From: Oegoconia quadripuncta
Lineage: Eukaryota > Arthropoda > Insecta > Lepidoptera > Autostichidae
Direction: 5' to 3'
Length of the DNA: 64,000 bases
NCBI GenBank assembly: GCA_949316235.1
Contig: OX438748.1
Coordinates: 25,608,575-25,672,574 of the forward strand
Shown here: piece after piece, positions 1 to 14,000 of the stretch
How the letters are laid out: each line of letters opens with the position of its first letter
Numbering within the stretch: position 1 is the stretch's first letter
Notes under the pieces: generated by a model
Told to the model about the DNA's origin: nothing
What the model saw: only the letters and a program-made list of their open reading frames with translations
Databases searched by the model: none
Position numbers and translations under genes: made by a program

Positions 1-469
1 TAGTTGGTAATGACATTGTATATAAGGGCAGTGCCTTCATAAAGCTGTGCCCGAAATGGGCGACTAATTTATAAGCACCACTTATCATAAGACACCATTA
101 TTGCACACTTAGTTTTGCAAATAAATAATTGAAATAGAATCATCCATCATAGAATGCCCTATCCATGAAAAATGTTAAAGTTCCGGCCGCATAATATCAT
201 CCAAATGACTCAGTTATCGACCTCATTCAAACAATAGGAAGTTTTACGAACATCGCCAAACATTACAGTTTTTAGTTGTTAGCATAGGTGTGTACTTGTG
301 GCAGCCTCAACTATGTCGCACCTGTGACCTGAACCACAGACCTAATATTGAAGCTAGTTGACTTTCTCTTAACTAATATAATTTTCATTTCATGGCCTCT
401 ATCTGATTCTAAATTTCGTAATAAGGGTCAAATACGTTACAGTATTTGGAGACTGTTTTTAGCGATACA
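1..469. other. Intronic sequence, no feature seen
   Basis: This lies on the 3' side of the last visible exon of the minus-strand nuclear receptor gene, so it is probably part of its third intron. I see no exon carrying the second zinc finger here and no clear repeat. It is AT-rich and otherwise unremarkable. Confidence 0.5.
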
Positions 470-1040
470 GTGCGGTTTCTAACTTCCGACGGCGGACAGG
501 ACTTCCCGTCAAAAAGCATCTATAAATTTTCACGTTTAAAGGCGATGGGTTTTACGAAATATACAGAAATGTATATTGTATATATTTCGTAAGATTTTTT
601 TTATGCACAACAGGTTAGCACTTGAGCTCAATCACACCTGATGTTAAGTGATGATGAAGCCGAAAGTGGAAGCGTACTAACCCGGAAAATACCTCATCTC
701 TGATCTCTGACAACCGGAACACAACAATGCTATTAACATTGCTGTTTGGCGGCAGATTTAAATAAGATGGTGGTAGCTAGCCAGGCGGACATTTAAAATG
801 CCCTACCACCAACCAAACCGAGTACTAAACGTACCCCGCTGGTGATCGAACCCGCATCCTCCGAATCGTAAACCCTATGTAAACACATTGACCCACGGAG
901 GCGGTTAAGGTGAACCGTGGATGTTGTTTCAAGTATTACATTTTTAAAGTTTGTAATACCCATACACAAATGTTTGGGTTATCTCTGTCTACCCCATTTG
1001 GGTTAAAGGTCTTGACATTATGTATGTATGAACATATACT
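470..1040 (+). repeat. Rep-G/F dispersed repeat, split by a SINE
   Basis: The two halves (470-588 and 906-1040) match the later copies at 26990-27235 and 28485-28770. They share the phrases GGCGATGGG, GTGAACCGTGGATG, CCCCATTTGGG and AAAGGTC-TGAC, in the same order. A SINE-A copy interrupts the repeat between the blocks ATATTTCGTAAG and GTGAACCGTGG, which are adjacent in the other copies. The family is unclassified; no coding potential is visible. Confidence 0.6.
589..905 (-). mobile_element. SINE-A copy (tRNA-derived SINE)
   Basis: Read on the minus strand, it starts with a tRNA-like head around CCGCCTCCGTGG. An RNA polymerase III B-box-like GGTTCGATCACC follows. It ends with the family tail (CATCAGGTGTGATT..., TTGTGCATAAAAAA). 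It is nested inside a Rep-G/F copy, so it is younger than that repeat. Confidence 0.8.
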
Positions 1041-2057
1041 GACAAGAGACAGAGAGAACGTATCTTGTTAAGGTATTAGTTTTCTGTAGCTCCAAGTGTT
1101 ATGGCACATTGTTTTTATATTAAAAATACACTGAAAACAGTTAAATGAGAAGTCAAGTTTACAACCCATCCGTTTTAACCAATTATGACAGATAACAATG
1201 GAGATACGACATGTATAACTTAAAGAGGTAATTGTAAAAGTGAACGTCAAGTAGACAACAGAATACATATTAGACTATTCCAAGAAAGTCGTACAAAACA
1301 TGTTGAAAATGATTCGGTTACAACAGAACAACTGGGTAATATAAACAATGACGAAATAAAGATTCAACTTATTTTTTTCACCAATTCATGCAATGCTAAT
1401 ACAAAGTTACAATTGTGCAAACAAAATCACCCAATATTTGGCTGATCTATTTCTTTGCAAACTTAAAGTGTCGTCGCTGAAACGATTTCTGGAGAACGAA
1501 GTTCGCACAATTTTATAAAAGACCGTAAATGTAAAGTTGTTCAAATTGAGGTTGTAAATGTATGAATCGTCGTGTCAAATCCACAATTGTCTTTATTCAA
1601 TACTGTTTCAGAAACTTTGCCTCGTGGTTCTAATAATACCATTCATCATTTGTGTAAACAAACTCAAATGATTCAACTTGGACATAATTTTGTATAGGAT
1701 TGGTTAAGGTTACTATTATCGGCAGCTAACAGGTATACAGAGATAGATGATTATCATCAGAAATATTTGCTTCATGAAAACTTTCATGTTATGTATAGGG
1801 GTGGACCTGCTACCAAATGAACATGATAATTTATAGTAGGGCAGTTGATGGGACATCCTGAGTACTTACCGTAATAGTAAAATGCGGTTATTCAATTCAA
1901 TACAATCGTTTAAATCCTTAATTACTAAATAAAACATTTGTTGAACTATTAATTCTGGTTCCAAATTTCCAATTGACCGCAGTAATCAGGATAGCAGATA
2001 GGAATGAGTCGAAAGTACGTAAGCACATGATAAAATGACAGCCATGTAAAGACTTAC
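1041..2057. other. Intron 3 of the nuclear receptor gene, no feature seen
   Basis: This is AT-rich sequence directly 3' (minus sense) of the exon ending at 2058. The expected continuation, the D-box half of the DNA-binding domain, was looked for on the minus strand and not found, so it must lie to the left of the window. Confidence 0.5.
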
Positions 2058-5000
2058 CGATAGATGAGTTTCCTCCTGACCGACCTCTTGAAGAAGCCGC
2101 TGCATCCGTTGCAGGCTAAGATCCCATAGTGTTTGCCTGAGCTGGTGTCACCACATACGACGCATACCAGACCTAAGAAGAGTGGCGTATGATATTAACA
2201 GGTCATCCATTTGCCGTGCACAACATTTTTATTAATTAAGTACATCTAAAAATAAGCAAGCCATTAAGGTCGGATGCCAACCTGTCTTACCCAAATGGTT
2301 CGTCTTCTTGGTAGGCGGGTCTGGTAGCCAGGGTCTGAGCGCTGGTGGTGCCAAAGCTGCTGCCACAAGAGCCGCCGACGTTGGTGGTGACCATCGCAGA
2401 GGTGAATGGTTGTCATCACCTGTGGGTAAACACACAATTTATTTAGAAAAGCCTACTACAGTGTCGTACTAAATTGTTAATATTAAAGAGAATCTTCTGC
2501 CCTCCAAAATAGATATCATTTGGGTTATAGTGGTCACTGTTCCTCCGCTATTCTACAATCTTGGGTAAGTAAAGGCAAACAGGAATATGAAAAGGTCGTA
2601 ATATTTTAAGAACCTGGTATTAAATCGTTGAAGGATAACATCGCCTACTAGAACCTGAGGAGGTATTAAGAGGATCTATTAATAATCTCACTATAGATAC
2701 TACTACTGTAAGGTATTGTGAACGAATCATCTAGGCTAAGTTGATGGTTAAGTCAAAGAGAAAGTTCAGTACGAATTTGAAGTATTGGGATATTCATACC
2801 AACACGAATCCAATCTAATAATACTAAATTTAAAACCCCCGATAAGAAATTAAACCTATAAACATTTAATCTCAATAAACTTAATAGAATAACTATTGCA
2901 AATCACACCCTTTCGCCGTAATAGAATTCCACTTTGCCATGGAATAAATAAAGTAGGGGTGCCGGTAGCGACCCTTGTGGAACCCCATAATGCTATCACA
3001 TTTAACGATCGAATATCGGATTTCTGGTTTTGTGATAAGGTTTAAATTGTGTGTGCTAGTAGAAAATGATTTGGTGGCGCTAATGGGACAAATCAATTAA
3101 GTGATTGGTGAGCACCAGATGATGAAATTTTGAAATAAGGATATGGGAATTCGATATGGTTTTATAAATGATTTGATATTTGTAGCGTATTAAACTCACT
3201 ACAATGTTAACTGACCACCCCAGTAACGGGTTAATGTAGGGTAACCTTTTGGACCACAAAATTAACAAACCGTTTAGCGTAAATTTTAAATTAGTTTTTA
3301 TTTTCCGAACATGGAAAATAAAACTTAATAAAGTTTTATTTTCTTTTAGCGTTTACCTGGGGTTGTCTAGAAATATTTACAGATTAGAACAGAAAAGTTT
3401 ATTTTCAAGAACATAGCATAATTAGCTTCTTCAGAGTCCTAAACATCAGAACCGTAGATATTACAATAACTTAAAATACAAACAAATACTTAAAAATCAA
3501 CTGATACTTCTGTTTCATTATCTACAAGTTTATTTTTTATACTGCCCACCTTATTTACAGGCTAGATCCTGCACTTATACGTTTGCTTGCAAGAAGTCTA
3601 ATTCGTAGTGTCTAAATTACGCACTCCACTAATTCTCTATAAATTATTTCATTGATTGAATTCGAAATTCTTGAAATTTTCACATACTATTTTAATTCTG
3701 TGCCAACGGTCAAGTTTTATAGTAAAGTCACCTGCAGCAAAAAGTAATCCTCTAGCTTCCCAGAACTAGAACAAGGCAAACAAGTCACGGGTATCGAAAC
3801 TTCACGTTATTGAAGCTTTATTTTTTCTTTTTATTATTTTTTTGTACGATAAACTTAATGTAATAATTCTAAGAAGCTAGAAGTATACCTTTTGCTGCAG
3901 GTCACTGTATTTTTTGTTTTTGGAGAAACTGAATTTGGAGTTCAATCACATAATTTATTGATTTACAGACAATTAGTGGAGTACATAAGTAAATATGTTA
4001 AAGAAATTACGAATTAGGCTTTTTGCAAGCAAACTTATCCAGCCTGTAATAATATGGGCAGTATAAACAATAAACTTGTAAATACTCAAACTGAACTATG
4101 CGTAAGTAAATTTTAAGTTATTGTAGTACATATTTACGGCTCACATAGGGTATACTTCTAGTTGCAGGTAATTGTACCTAAAAAAATTAGACCTAGCAAC
4201 TACCCTATCTCTTTACTTGCGCTGATTACTATTGTGACAAGTGTCAGACAGTCTATTAACGTGTTACTCTGTACGTACACCCTCGCTGAAGCGCCCGTCA
4301 AAGCTAGTTAGCCATAATTGGTGAATCACAATCACAATGCTAGTTTATTATGTTCATTTATTTACCTATATTAAATGTCGGGAACAGTCACAACACGTAC
4401 AGGCTTTTGTAGAGTTATGTAGGTGTAGAGCAGACTGTGCCACTTTGTCAGATATGTCATTTGTGCCAATGAAGCACATACATACTTTTTGTACTTTCTG
4501 TCTTTATTTCCACGTTTTGTAACACTAATTTAAAATGCTATCTACATATTTAAACTTGCGTGCTTCTTCATAAAAAGTGCTCACTTACTACATACTGACT
4601 TAGGTTAAGCTACCTTTATTTGGCTTTTATTACTGTACTACTGTAGTTTTAATTTTGTAATACTACTGCGTGAGGTGTTTAATGTATGTGTGTGGCCGGA
4701 GAAACAAGTAAACGCTTATCTATCATATGCCAAGGCCAAAATGGTGTCGATTCTGATGTGACTTCACGAAACTAAACTAGGTATACTAAAACCAGTTTTA
4801 AGTAGTGATGTATTTTTATACATTTTTTTTATATAAATAAATATTTCGGACACTTACACCAATCATCAAGTCCCAAACTAAGCAAAATTTTAAATACTTG
4901 CCGTGATAGTGCCCCGTACCTTTACTGTGTATGTTGTAAATCGCTACGTATTAAGGATGAAGCTGTATGTAATTGACATTTTTTCGAAAAACAGCTTCAA

Positions 5001-8000
5001 AGTTACTGTCTACAAGCTTATCTCCAAACGTATTGCTTAGAAAATTCAGAAAAAATCATGACGAAATTTTGACAAATTTTGCTTTACCTCGAAGGGTAAC
5101 ACTGAATACTGTTTCACGTAAATTTATAAGTTTCAATGTGAGCATTCTACAATATTCTTAGCTCTCTATGCAATAAGATAATTCGATGAGGGCAGCGAGC
5201 GCTACGTCACAGGCAGACGACGTAACTGCATTTTGGAAACATTACCGGATTGGACAAATTACATTTTGATTTCCACTCGTTAAGCATTTTAGGGGTCAAT
5301 AAAAGATTTGAAAAAGTATGAACGCGGACGTAAGCGGATGTACCTATTTAAGTACATACATTTTATCATCGCAAAATTGTTAACGACTGCATGAGTTGGG
5401 TGCAGTTTCTAGGTTCGATCTCCGATCGGCAAAATATTAAAAACTATCTTTTCTTTCTGTTATGACTCCAGAAGGTTTTTCATTTAAGATTCTCCCTTAC
5501 AAAATTATTAGACTAACATCATAAAAATCAAGGGCCTGGGACGTGCCATAATTCACCACGAGAGAGAGGCGACTGTCTTAGTGTTTCTGCTTTACCGTTG
5601 TAGGCCATCGCCTTGGCTTAATAACTGACTGGGACCGACTGTTTATCGTGGTCGCTCATCCCAAAAATATTGTATTCTTTATTGCACATAAAAAAACATG
5701 TTGACAATCAGTCGGAAATATTGTACAAAGGTGAGCTTATCTCTAATAGAGATCTCTTCCAGCCAACCTCAGTGGTGGTTAGAGCATTGTGCGGGACGGT
5801 GAAGAAAAAGTGCAGTTACGGAACGACAAATATACTATACATATAGATATATAATATAAAATGTTATTTACATACATAGACTACTAGAATACAGAAATAC
5901 ACTTAGTTATAAAATTACACGTGATTATTAGTAAACTATATAATATAAATAAATAAATATCACATATATAAGTACATAATTATATAAATATATATCTTAA
6001 ATCATGATAGAATGATAGTGCTCTTTTAGCCTCTTCTTGAAAACTTGGACGGAGGGACTCTCTCGGATCTGTGCAGGAAGCTTGTTCCACAACTGTGCAG
6101 CTCGTACTGTGTACGATTTAAAAAAGAAATTGGAATTTGACAAGGGATAGGTTAGGGTTTTAGTTAAGCAAGGACGTCTGGATCGGGAAGGAGGAGGTAA
6201 CAGGGTGAAACGGGAGCGGAGGTACTTAAATATCGCTAATTGAAAATGAATAGCGGCTACAACTACGACATTAGTATCTCTACACCACAAGCTCTCTGGT
6301 AGATTTTTTTTTAACATGGAGAGAGACGAGAGATGACGATTGGAAGAAATATTTTAGTTTTGACGCGCTGGGCGGGGGCGGCGAAAAACTCTAATTCGCA
6401 TTTTAGGGTTATGTAGGTACTTATAAATACTTATATAGACATATACTTGAACTAAGTATCGCATCATCAATAGCCAAGGCACGTAATAACCCCAATAAGA
6501 AAACAATAAAACGACTTTCACAATTAATAATGGTATATTTAGATAGATAAAGCATTTATTTACGCCAATGCGTTCACACATTTTAAATCACAATTTTTAA
6601 ATTACAAAGAAATATACATACATACAAATATATGTAAAGAATAGAAAATACAAATAGCGAGTTATGTTATATTTACATAGCTTTTTGCTATATAAAAACC
6701 CGTTTTTAAAAGAGCAGCCCGTCGAGTTTCTTGCTTGTTCTTCTCAGGGGAAAATAGCATTTTGAACAAGCAGTAGCTTGAAAAATTTAAAATCTGACTA
6801 TTATATGTGCATACCTTGTGTACCTATAAAATTAAACAATTTTTACTTTGACTTTGAAATATACTAAAATACAGAAGCAAAATTGTTTGAAATTACTAAA
6901 ATTCTAATCGATTTTGAAACTCGCTTTCATCATCATCAATTGCCCGTAAACATCCCACTGCAGGGATATCCTTTTTCGTTTGCTTGAGATGAAACGTCAA
7001 GTCCTAAAGCTAATTTATTTGATTAATTGTCCGCCAAATCAGTGAATTCGTTCAAGAATAGATTGGATAAATTTTTAAAAAACTAGTGATGACTTAAATA
7101 TTGACTGAATAACAACATAATGAACAATGTGAACTCTTCCAACACTGTGACATAGACATACCAGCAGTAATGCTGCTCGTCTATAATAATATAATAATAA
7201 TAATAATTTCTACAACTAATCTTAAGGTTACTTTTCTTTTTTATTAAATATTTTTTTAAATAAATAAATAACTTTGCATACATACACACAGCGCTAGTTC
7301 CACACTAAGCAACTAGGCTTGTATTATAGATACCAGATGGTTGATAAACTACACAAATACATTTTTTTTTCTAAATAAATTCATATATAAATGAAAAACA
7401 TCCATAACTCGGGAACACAATGTCTGTTTCGATTCGAACCCGTGTTTTTTTTTAGTATAACAGAGTTTCTCACCACTACACCAAATAGGTCGTCAAATAT
7501 CGTGCTCTTATAGTAATATAAATTCTGCCAATGACTTAAAGTTACTTTAAAATAATCTAATTTAAATGATACATTATTTAATTAAATGCAGTTCCTCTCC
7601 ACACAGAGCTTGTTTTTATTTACCCATTGTATATTTTCCCTATGAAATAAATTCAGATTTTACTTAAAGAATGTCTTTCACCAACCTACTTATAAAGTTT
7701 ATTTAATTTCAAACAATTATTTGTTATTTTTATTAGCCAGCATTAATTAGGAAAACATAAACATTATTTATTTATTTAACACTTTATTGTACACATCCAT
7801 GAAAATACATATTAAAATGAATTAAACACAAATGTGAATTTATGTATGTATGTAAATACAAATGTACAAAGGGCGAACTTTTCTCTATAAGAGATGTCTT
7901 CCATCAATTCTCTTGCTGGAAATGAATTACTAAGTTCTCGTTAAATGAAACGAGGATTCACTCAATCGCGCCAGAATCACCGGCACACGAGGCCCTCACA

Positions 8001-11000
8001 ATATGGGCACAATATAAAATCAATATGACAGTGTATTGGTCCCCAGAGGGCCGTCGCATATGGGATCGGCCGGTGTTGTGTGTGATACACACCGTTATAC
8101 TTACTAATTGATTGATATGAATATGATTTTATTGTCACTTATAACACTGTAGATGAAACAAACATATTTAAAAAGAAAATATTACTATTTGTAATAACTA
8201 TTTGAGTATTTATAAACCAAAAAACTCGACAGTTTATTTGGTATTTTGCGGACGCCATGTTGGATTTTTTGCCATAAAATGTATCCTATGATACTCCAGG
8301 TACCTATTAGAACTATCTAACGACACCAAGCTCTTCGAAATCGGTCAAACCGGCTCGGCTTATGCGCCAAAGGAACGGACATACATACATACCTACATAC
8401 TTAACATACAAACACTCAAAAAAACCTTATTCTCCTTTCTTAGGCAGTCATGTTTTTAATACCTACCGAAAGTATTTAGTAAACGAACTTCTATGTCTAG
8501 GGCTCGTTTCCGCAAAGTCAGTAATTTAAAGGGCTATTTATACGTTTTTTCAATAAGGTTCCCGTTGATATACAAAATCTTCCTTTCAATAAATTTAAAG
8601 ATATTATAAAATAGAAACTTGTTAAGAAAGCATATTATTATAAAACATCAGATTATTTAGATGATAATCATCCATGGACATAACCAGCTCGTGCGTATGC
8701 CAGGCTATTTCACCATTTAATAATGAAATATTTTGTGCCTCTTTGTAATACATAAGTATTGGGTCTTTACCTATGAAATTGGAGTTTTTTTTCTTCGATA
8801 ATCATTACCAATTCCTGTGATTTTCAAAGCTATATCCAAATTTGTTTTTTATTTGGAAAATGGAATATTATTTCAAGGTTTCACATGAAATATTTTTTAA
8901 TTTCTGGGCTAAATCACATAATAAAAAAATTTGAGCAGAGCTCTTTTCATGTACTTCCCATAATCATTTCTTAGATTCGCTAAAACTTTTATAAAGCAGT
9001 TACTTTTAACGCTGCCTAACTTAATGTTATCCGATAATACACAAAAAGTTTAGCTAAATTTTAATAATATTACTTCGTAGTCACCGCCAACCTAATGATT
9101 ATGGTTAATTATTCGACAATTTGCAAGTCAAATTAGATCCATTTCCTGTTTACCTAAGGAGCTGAAATTTTTCATGATTACTCGTCGACTATGATAGACA
9201 TGACCTGCTGCTATAGCAAAGAATACGTCCTTACATTTTGAGAGGTACATGATTTTTACGGTGACATTTAATTTGTATTTGTTTAGTACACTCTCACTCA
9301 CACATACACACAAATGCCGTAAAGCAATGCCTTAGTGTTTAGCTTATTTACTATCAAAGTTAGCTGAGTACCGGTTAATATTTAAATTGTAAATTAGAAA
9401 TCTCTATAAATTTGAATTTAAAAATTTTAAGAAATCAATCGATCAATCAAATACGCTTTATTGTTTAAATAAGGAAGGTTCATTGAAATATCTTATAGAA
9501 ACTACAAATTAGGCTGCCTACAAATAGAAATGTTTTTAAATGTAATTATATGCTGTGTGATTTCTATATAACTACATAATAAATCAAATCAAATCAATAT
9601 ATTTTATTTCATAGGATAAAATTATCACTTGAAAACGTCACTATTAATATTAATATTACATTATATTTTAATTTTAAATTTACTGCTCATTCACAAAGCT
9701 GACTCCCCAGAGAAGAACGAGCAAGAAACTCTAGGGTTGCTCTTTTAAACAGATTATAGGTTGCGATTTGATAATTATATGAATACAACAGCTATGTCCA
9801 TGCTTGCTTATCATTCAAATAGTCAGTGATTTTATAATAGCCTTTTGTTAATAATTTCTGTTATATGATTGCTTTAAATTTATTTAAAGGCAAATTTTGA
9901 ATGTCTACTTGAACCTTATTATAAAAGCGTATACATTGCCCTTTGAAGGATTTACTAACTTTGTGAAGTCGGCTAACATAAACAGATAACTGGTTCTTAT
10001 ACCTTGTATTAACATTGTGCCTATCACTATTTTTAGCGAATAAGGTTATATTTTTTTTGCATACCTATAACAAATTCTCATAAATGTATTGAGATGCCAT
10101 TGTTAAGATATTAATTTCCTTAAACTTATCTCTAAGAGACACTCTAGGTCCTAATTTATAAATGGCACGAATAGCAGAACAAAAATGATATGTATGTCAG
10201 CAGCGTTTCCCCTAATAAAAAGACATGTCATGACGCTGCAGCAAGGATTGTCTCCCCAAGAGGGATCGATAGCACGGATACGAAATTTTGGATACACGGT
10301 TAGACTAGAATAATGTGATAATCATGATGAAGTATTAAAAGCTTGTTTTACCGAAGATTTGCGAAAATGGATGTTCGTCGGTTGTAATAAAAGCGAAGGT
10401 ATTACCGGTGTAGTGTTATTCCTCTATGGTATTACGATACTTACTTGTTCAACCAACCACATCTTGTATACTCGTATAACAGTCACGGAGACGTGGAAAT
10501 AGATAAAAACGCCGAGAGAAGACATAAAAGAAAATTTTATAAGACACATAAAAGTTCCCCGGGAGGAAATTGGAAGTCAGAGCGGAATGGGAGAGGCGCT
10601 CGGAGTAAATCCCTAGTATCAAGATAAATCAATGTTTGTTTGTGCCGTAGTATGGCACTTACTCTGGACTAGAGAAATGTGTGGAGACGAGTTGGGGAAC
10701 ACAAAAATTATGTTTTCGAAATGTGCTCCCTTTAGATAGGCACGAGAGGTGGATTCTGTGTTATTAACTATTTAAGTATTTAAATACCAAAAAACCCGAC
10801 GGCATATTTTGCATTTTGCGGACACCGTATTGGATTTGTTACTTTAAGATATATCCTATGAGCACTCAAGATGAATTTAACGACACCATGCACTTCGAAA
10901 TCGGTGAAGCCGTTTAGACTACCAGATGCGCCAAAGGAACGGACATACATACACTCGAAAAACATTACCCTCCTTCCGTGGGCAGTCGGGTAAAAATAGT

Positions 11001-14000
11001 TAAGTACCTATTTGCAGCCATGAGTGTACATGAGCAAAAATTCTTCAATGCACTCTTTAAATATTGGCAATTGTTTAGATATCTATTTGTAAATTCTATC
11101 AGTGCCGTCTCTTTGTTATTTAGGAGTATTTCTTCTTATGCTGGTTTTGGCAAACTTTCAAAATTACCACAGCATAGATATATACTTGCTATTTGAAAAT
11201 AGTTCACATTTTTACAAAATTATTAGTTAGTTACGTTACGACTATACAAATTAGTTGTATTTTTATTATAAGCTTTTATTTAGCTGTATGTAACCTTTTA
11301 AGTATGTAAGTTATCCGTTTCAAAATTTGCAAACAATTCTTCAACCACTTGCTGGTATCTGATTGAGCTGAAACTTGGCATCGGTGACAATACAATATTC
11401 TGGTACCGTCTTTACCGACGGAAAGGTAGGTAAAAGTACTTTTAAACACAAACTCCATCATGATTATCACATATTATTCTATAACATCGCAAAAATTTGT
11501 TTATCCCGCGGGAACTACTCACTTTATCGGGATAAAAAGTATCCTATATCATAATACTGGGTATGTTTTATTTAAATAAGGTCTAACAAAATTAACCCGG
11601 CAAACTTTGGCAATTGCACGTACATGCCAATAAAATAATATATTCATTAAAAAAACTAGCCTTAATAATGTTGTTGTTAAAAAAAATGTTAAAGTCCAAC
11701 TCACAAAAATTACATTTCTAAAATTTATTTTTTGAATAAAATCTGTTAGCTTTATTATTATTATTATTATTAAATTCTTTATTGCACACAAAAATAAAAT
11801 ACAAAGAATTTTAATGTTAGCTTTAATGCTTTAATGCTTTTTTTCATAATAAGTACATCCTATACATACACTCTGCAACGTTTATCTGGTTAATTTTGTT
11901 AGAACTTATATACTAAATTTAAAGTTTCGCGGTGGTTGAGCCACAAACAAACATCCAAACTTTTCATTTAGTTATATTAGTTAGATGTAGAACCTATTTG
12001 TGTTAAAAAGTAGTTGTTCAAGTCAAGTAAGTACTTACTACAGATTTTAATTCAGCTTCATTTAGAGCTACGTATTCTCAAACTTGTTGTATATTTTGCT
12101 AGATAGCTCCAGTTGTAAATAAGCTAATTCAGCTAGCAATGGCAATAATAAAAACTTTTAATGAAAAGTAAAATTTACTTCAAATATGTCTCTATTCCAC
12201 CCGTGGGCACCATTACAACCGGGAAACTTTGTCGCTTGCCTTTTTATTTGCTTTTCTTTTGACGCGGCAAGCCCTTGAGCCTCCCTGATTAATTTCTCTC
12301 CCCCCTCAAACCCCACCCAAATCCACGTTTAAACGCCTACAGACGACGTTTTGGTGGCGGGTTATTCGATGTTTGAAGGAATCTCTTTGAAAAGATAAAG
12401 GTTATAAAATGAAAATATATTTATATACCTATGTGTCGAATATGAAGCACACGATCTTAGTAGATGCCTATTCACCCTGGTGTTGAAGATCCCAAGGTTG
12501 TAGGATTCAGGAAAGACTGACACCGGAAGGGAGTTCCATGCCTTAGCTGTTAGCGTTTAGGCGTAAAGAGGTAAGAAACAAACATACATACACACACACA
12601 CACACAAACTTTCGCTTTTATAATATTAGTTAGGAATAGAGGGATAGTTGAGGTAATATATAATTTTATTATAATCTTCTCAATTTTATTATAATTAACT
12701 GTAAGCTGCACTCAAAAACAATGTCTTTCACCCCAGAATACACACTTTGAAAGTCTTGAATTCGAAATATGTCAATATTTAGTGCTCATTTAATGTTATT
12801 TGGTGACGGAATGAATTCATTAGTGCTAAAGTATTTTCAATGATAGACGTGAAGGAGATCAATGATATTACCCACAATCCTTTCCTTTCCTGCCTTTGAA
12901 AATAAACTAGTAAGTACATTTTATATTATCTATTCTGGTTATCAAATTGTCGTGCCAAATAAACCAATTTAGGGATTATTAAATAATTAGTTACGTTATT
13001 AAAGAACATCCAATTTTAAGGAAAAGATATAATGTGACACCAATAACTTCATTAACTTGTTATGATTTGATTACATAATGTTATTCTTTTCACTCGCGTT
13101 ACAAAGAGCAAATAAAAACCCAATATTGGAAACGCGAACGCGTTATTCCAGAACGAAAATGAAATTTCAAATCCCTGTCTCTGCTTCTATTGGCTGTTTT
13201 GTATTCAGAACAGAAACTGACCGGGTAAAGTGGCAAATCATGGAGCGGCTGAAAATCAGTCAAATAGACCCCGAGTTACTGGCTGTCGTGGGCTGAATAC
13301 TAATGTTCCTTTGCAGCGTTAAAAAATAAAAGCAAGGTGGGAAAAATTGGAGTATCTATAGTGAAAATTTGATTTCGTGTAAAATAATTTTATTGTAGGT
13401 TAATGCAGTTGTCGGCTTTGGCTACTATTAAGCGTACTGAAAACAATCTCTACCTTAGAAAATACTTTGACACTCAAGCTTTTAATACTCCACACTAATT
13501 AATGAATGACGACCGATTGGTGTAGTGGAAACCAACGGTTGCGGGTTCGAATCCAGCGACGGGTTAATGTTGTGTAATGAATATGAACATTTATTCCTGA
13601 GTCATGGATGTATTAATATTTATGTATGTTTATTCGTTATCTAGTATCCATAGTACAAGCTTTGCTTAGTTTGGGACTAGATGATTGGTGTAAGTGTCCG
13701 AAATATTTATTTATTTATCATATATTATTCTAGTACAAAGACGAACATAAAGTCCATCAAGGAGTTCCAGTAGCAATCTTCTATCTCACAATATATATAT
13801 ATGAAAATCTTGTATATGTTAGGAGAAATATATATTCATTCGAGAAACATTGTGACCGACATAATGTCAATACAAGGAACAAAAATCAATTAGCTGTACC
13901 TTTTAGTAGACTTAGTAAAGTTAGTAAGTCATTCAGAGGTCAATGTGTTGCAATTCTAAAACAAAGTTCCCATGGATTATTATAAAACAAAAATTATGTA

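Noticed and set aside
10436..10600. Minus-strand hydrophobic frame running into a GTAAGTATCG donor
   Set aside because: It has no acceptor with a pyrimidine tract, no family resemblance and a composition expected by chance. It also lies in a transposon-filled intron.
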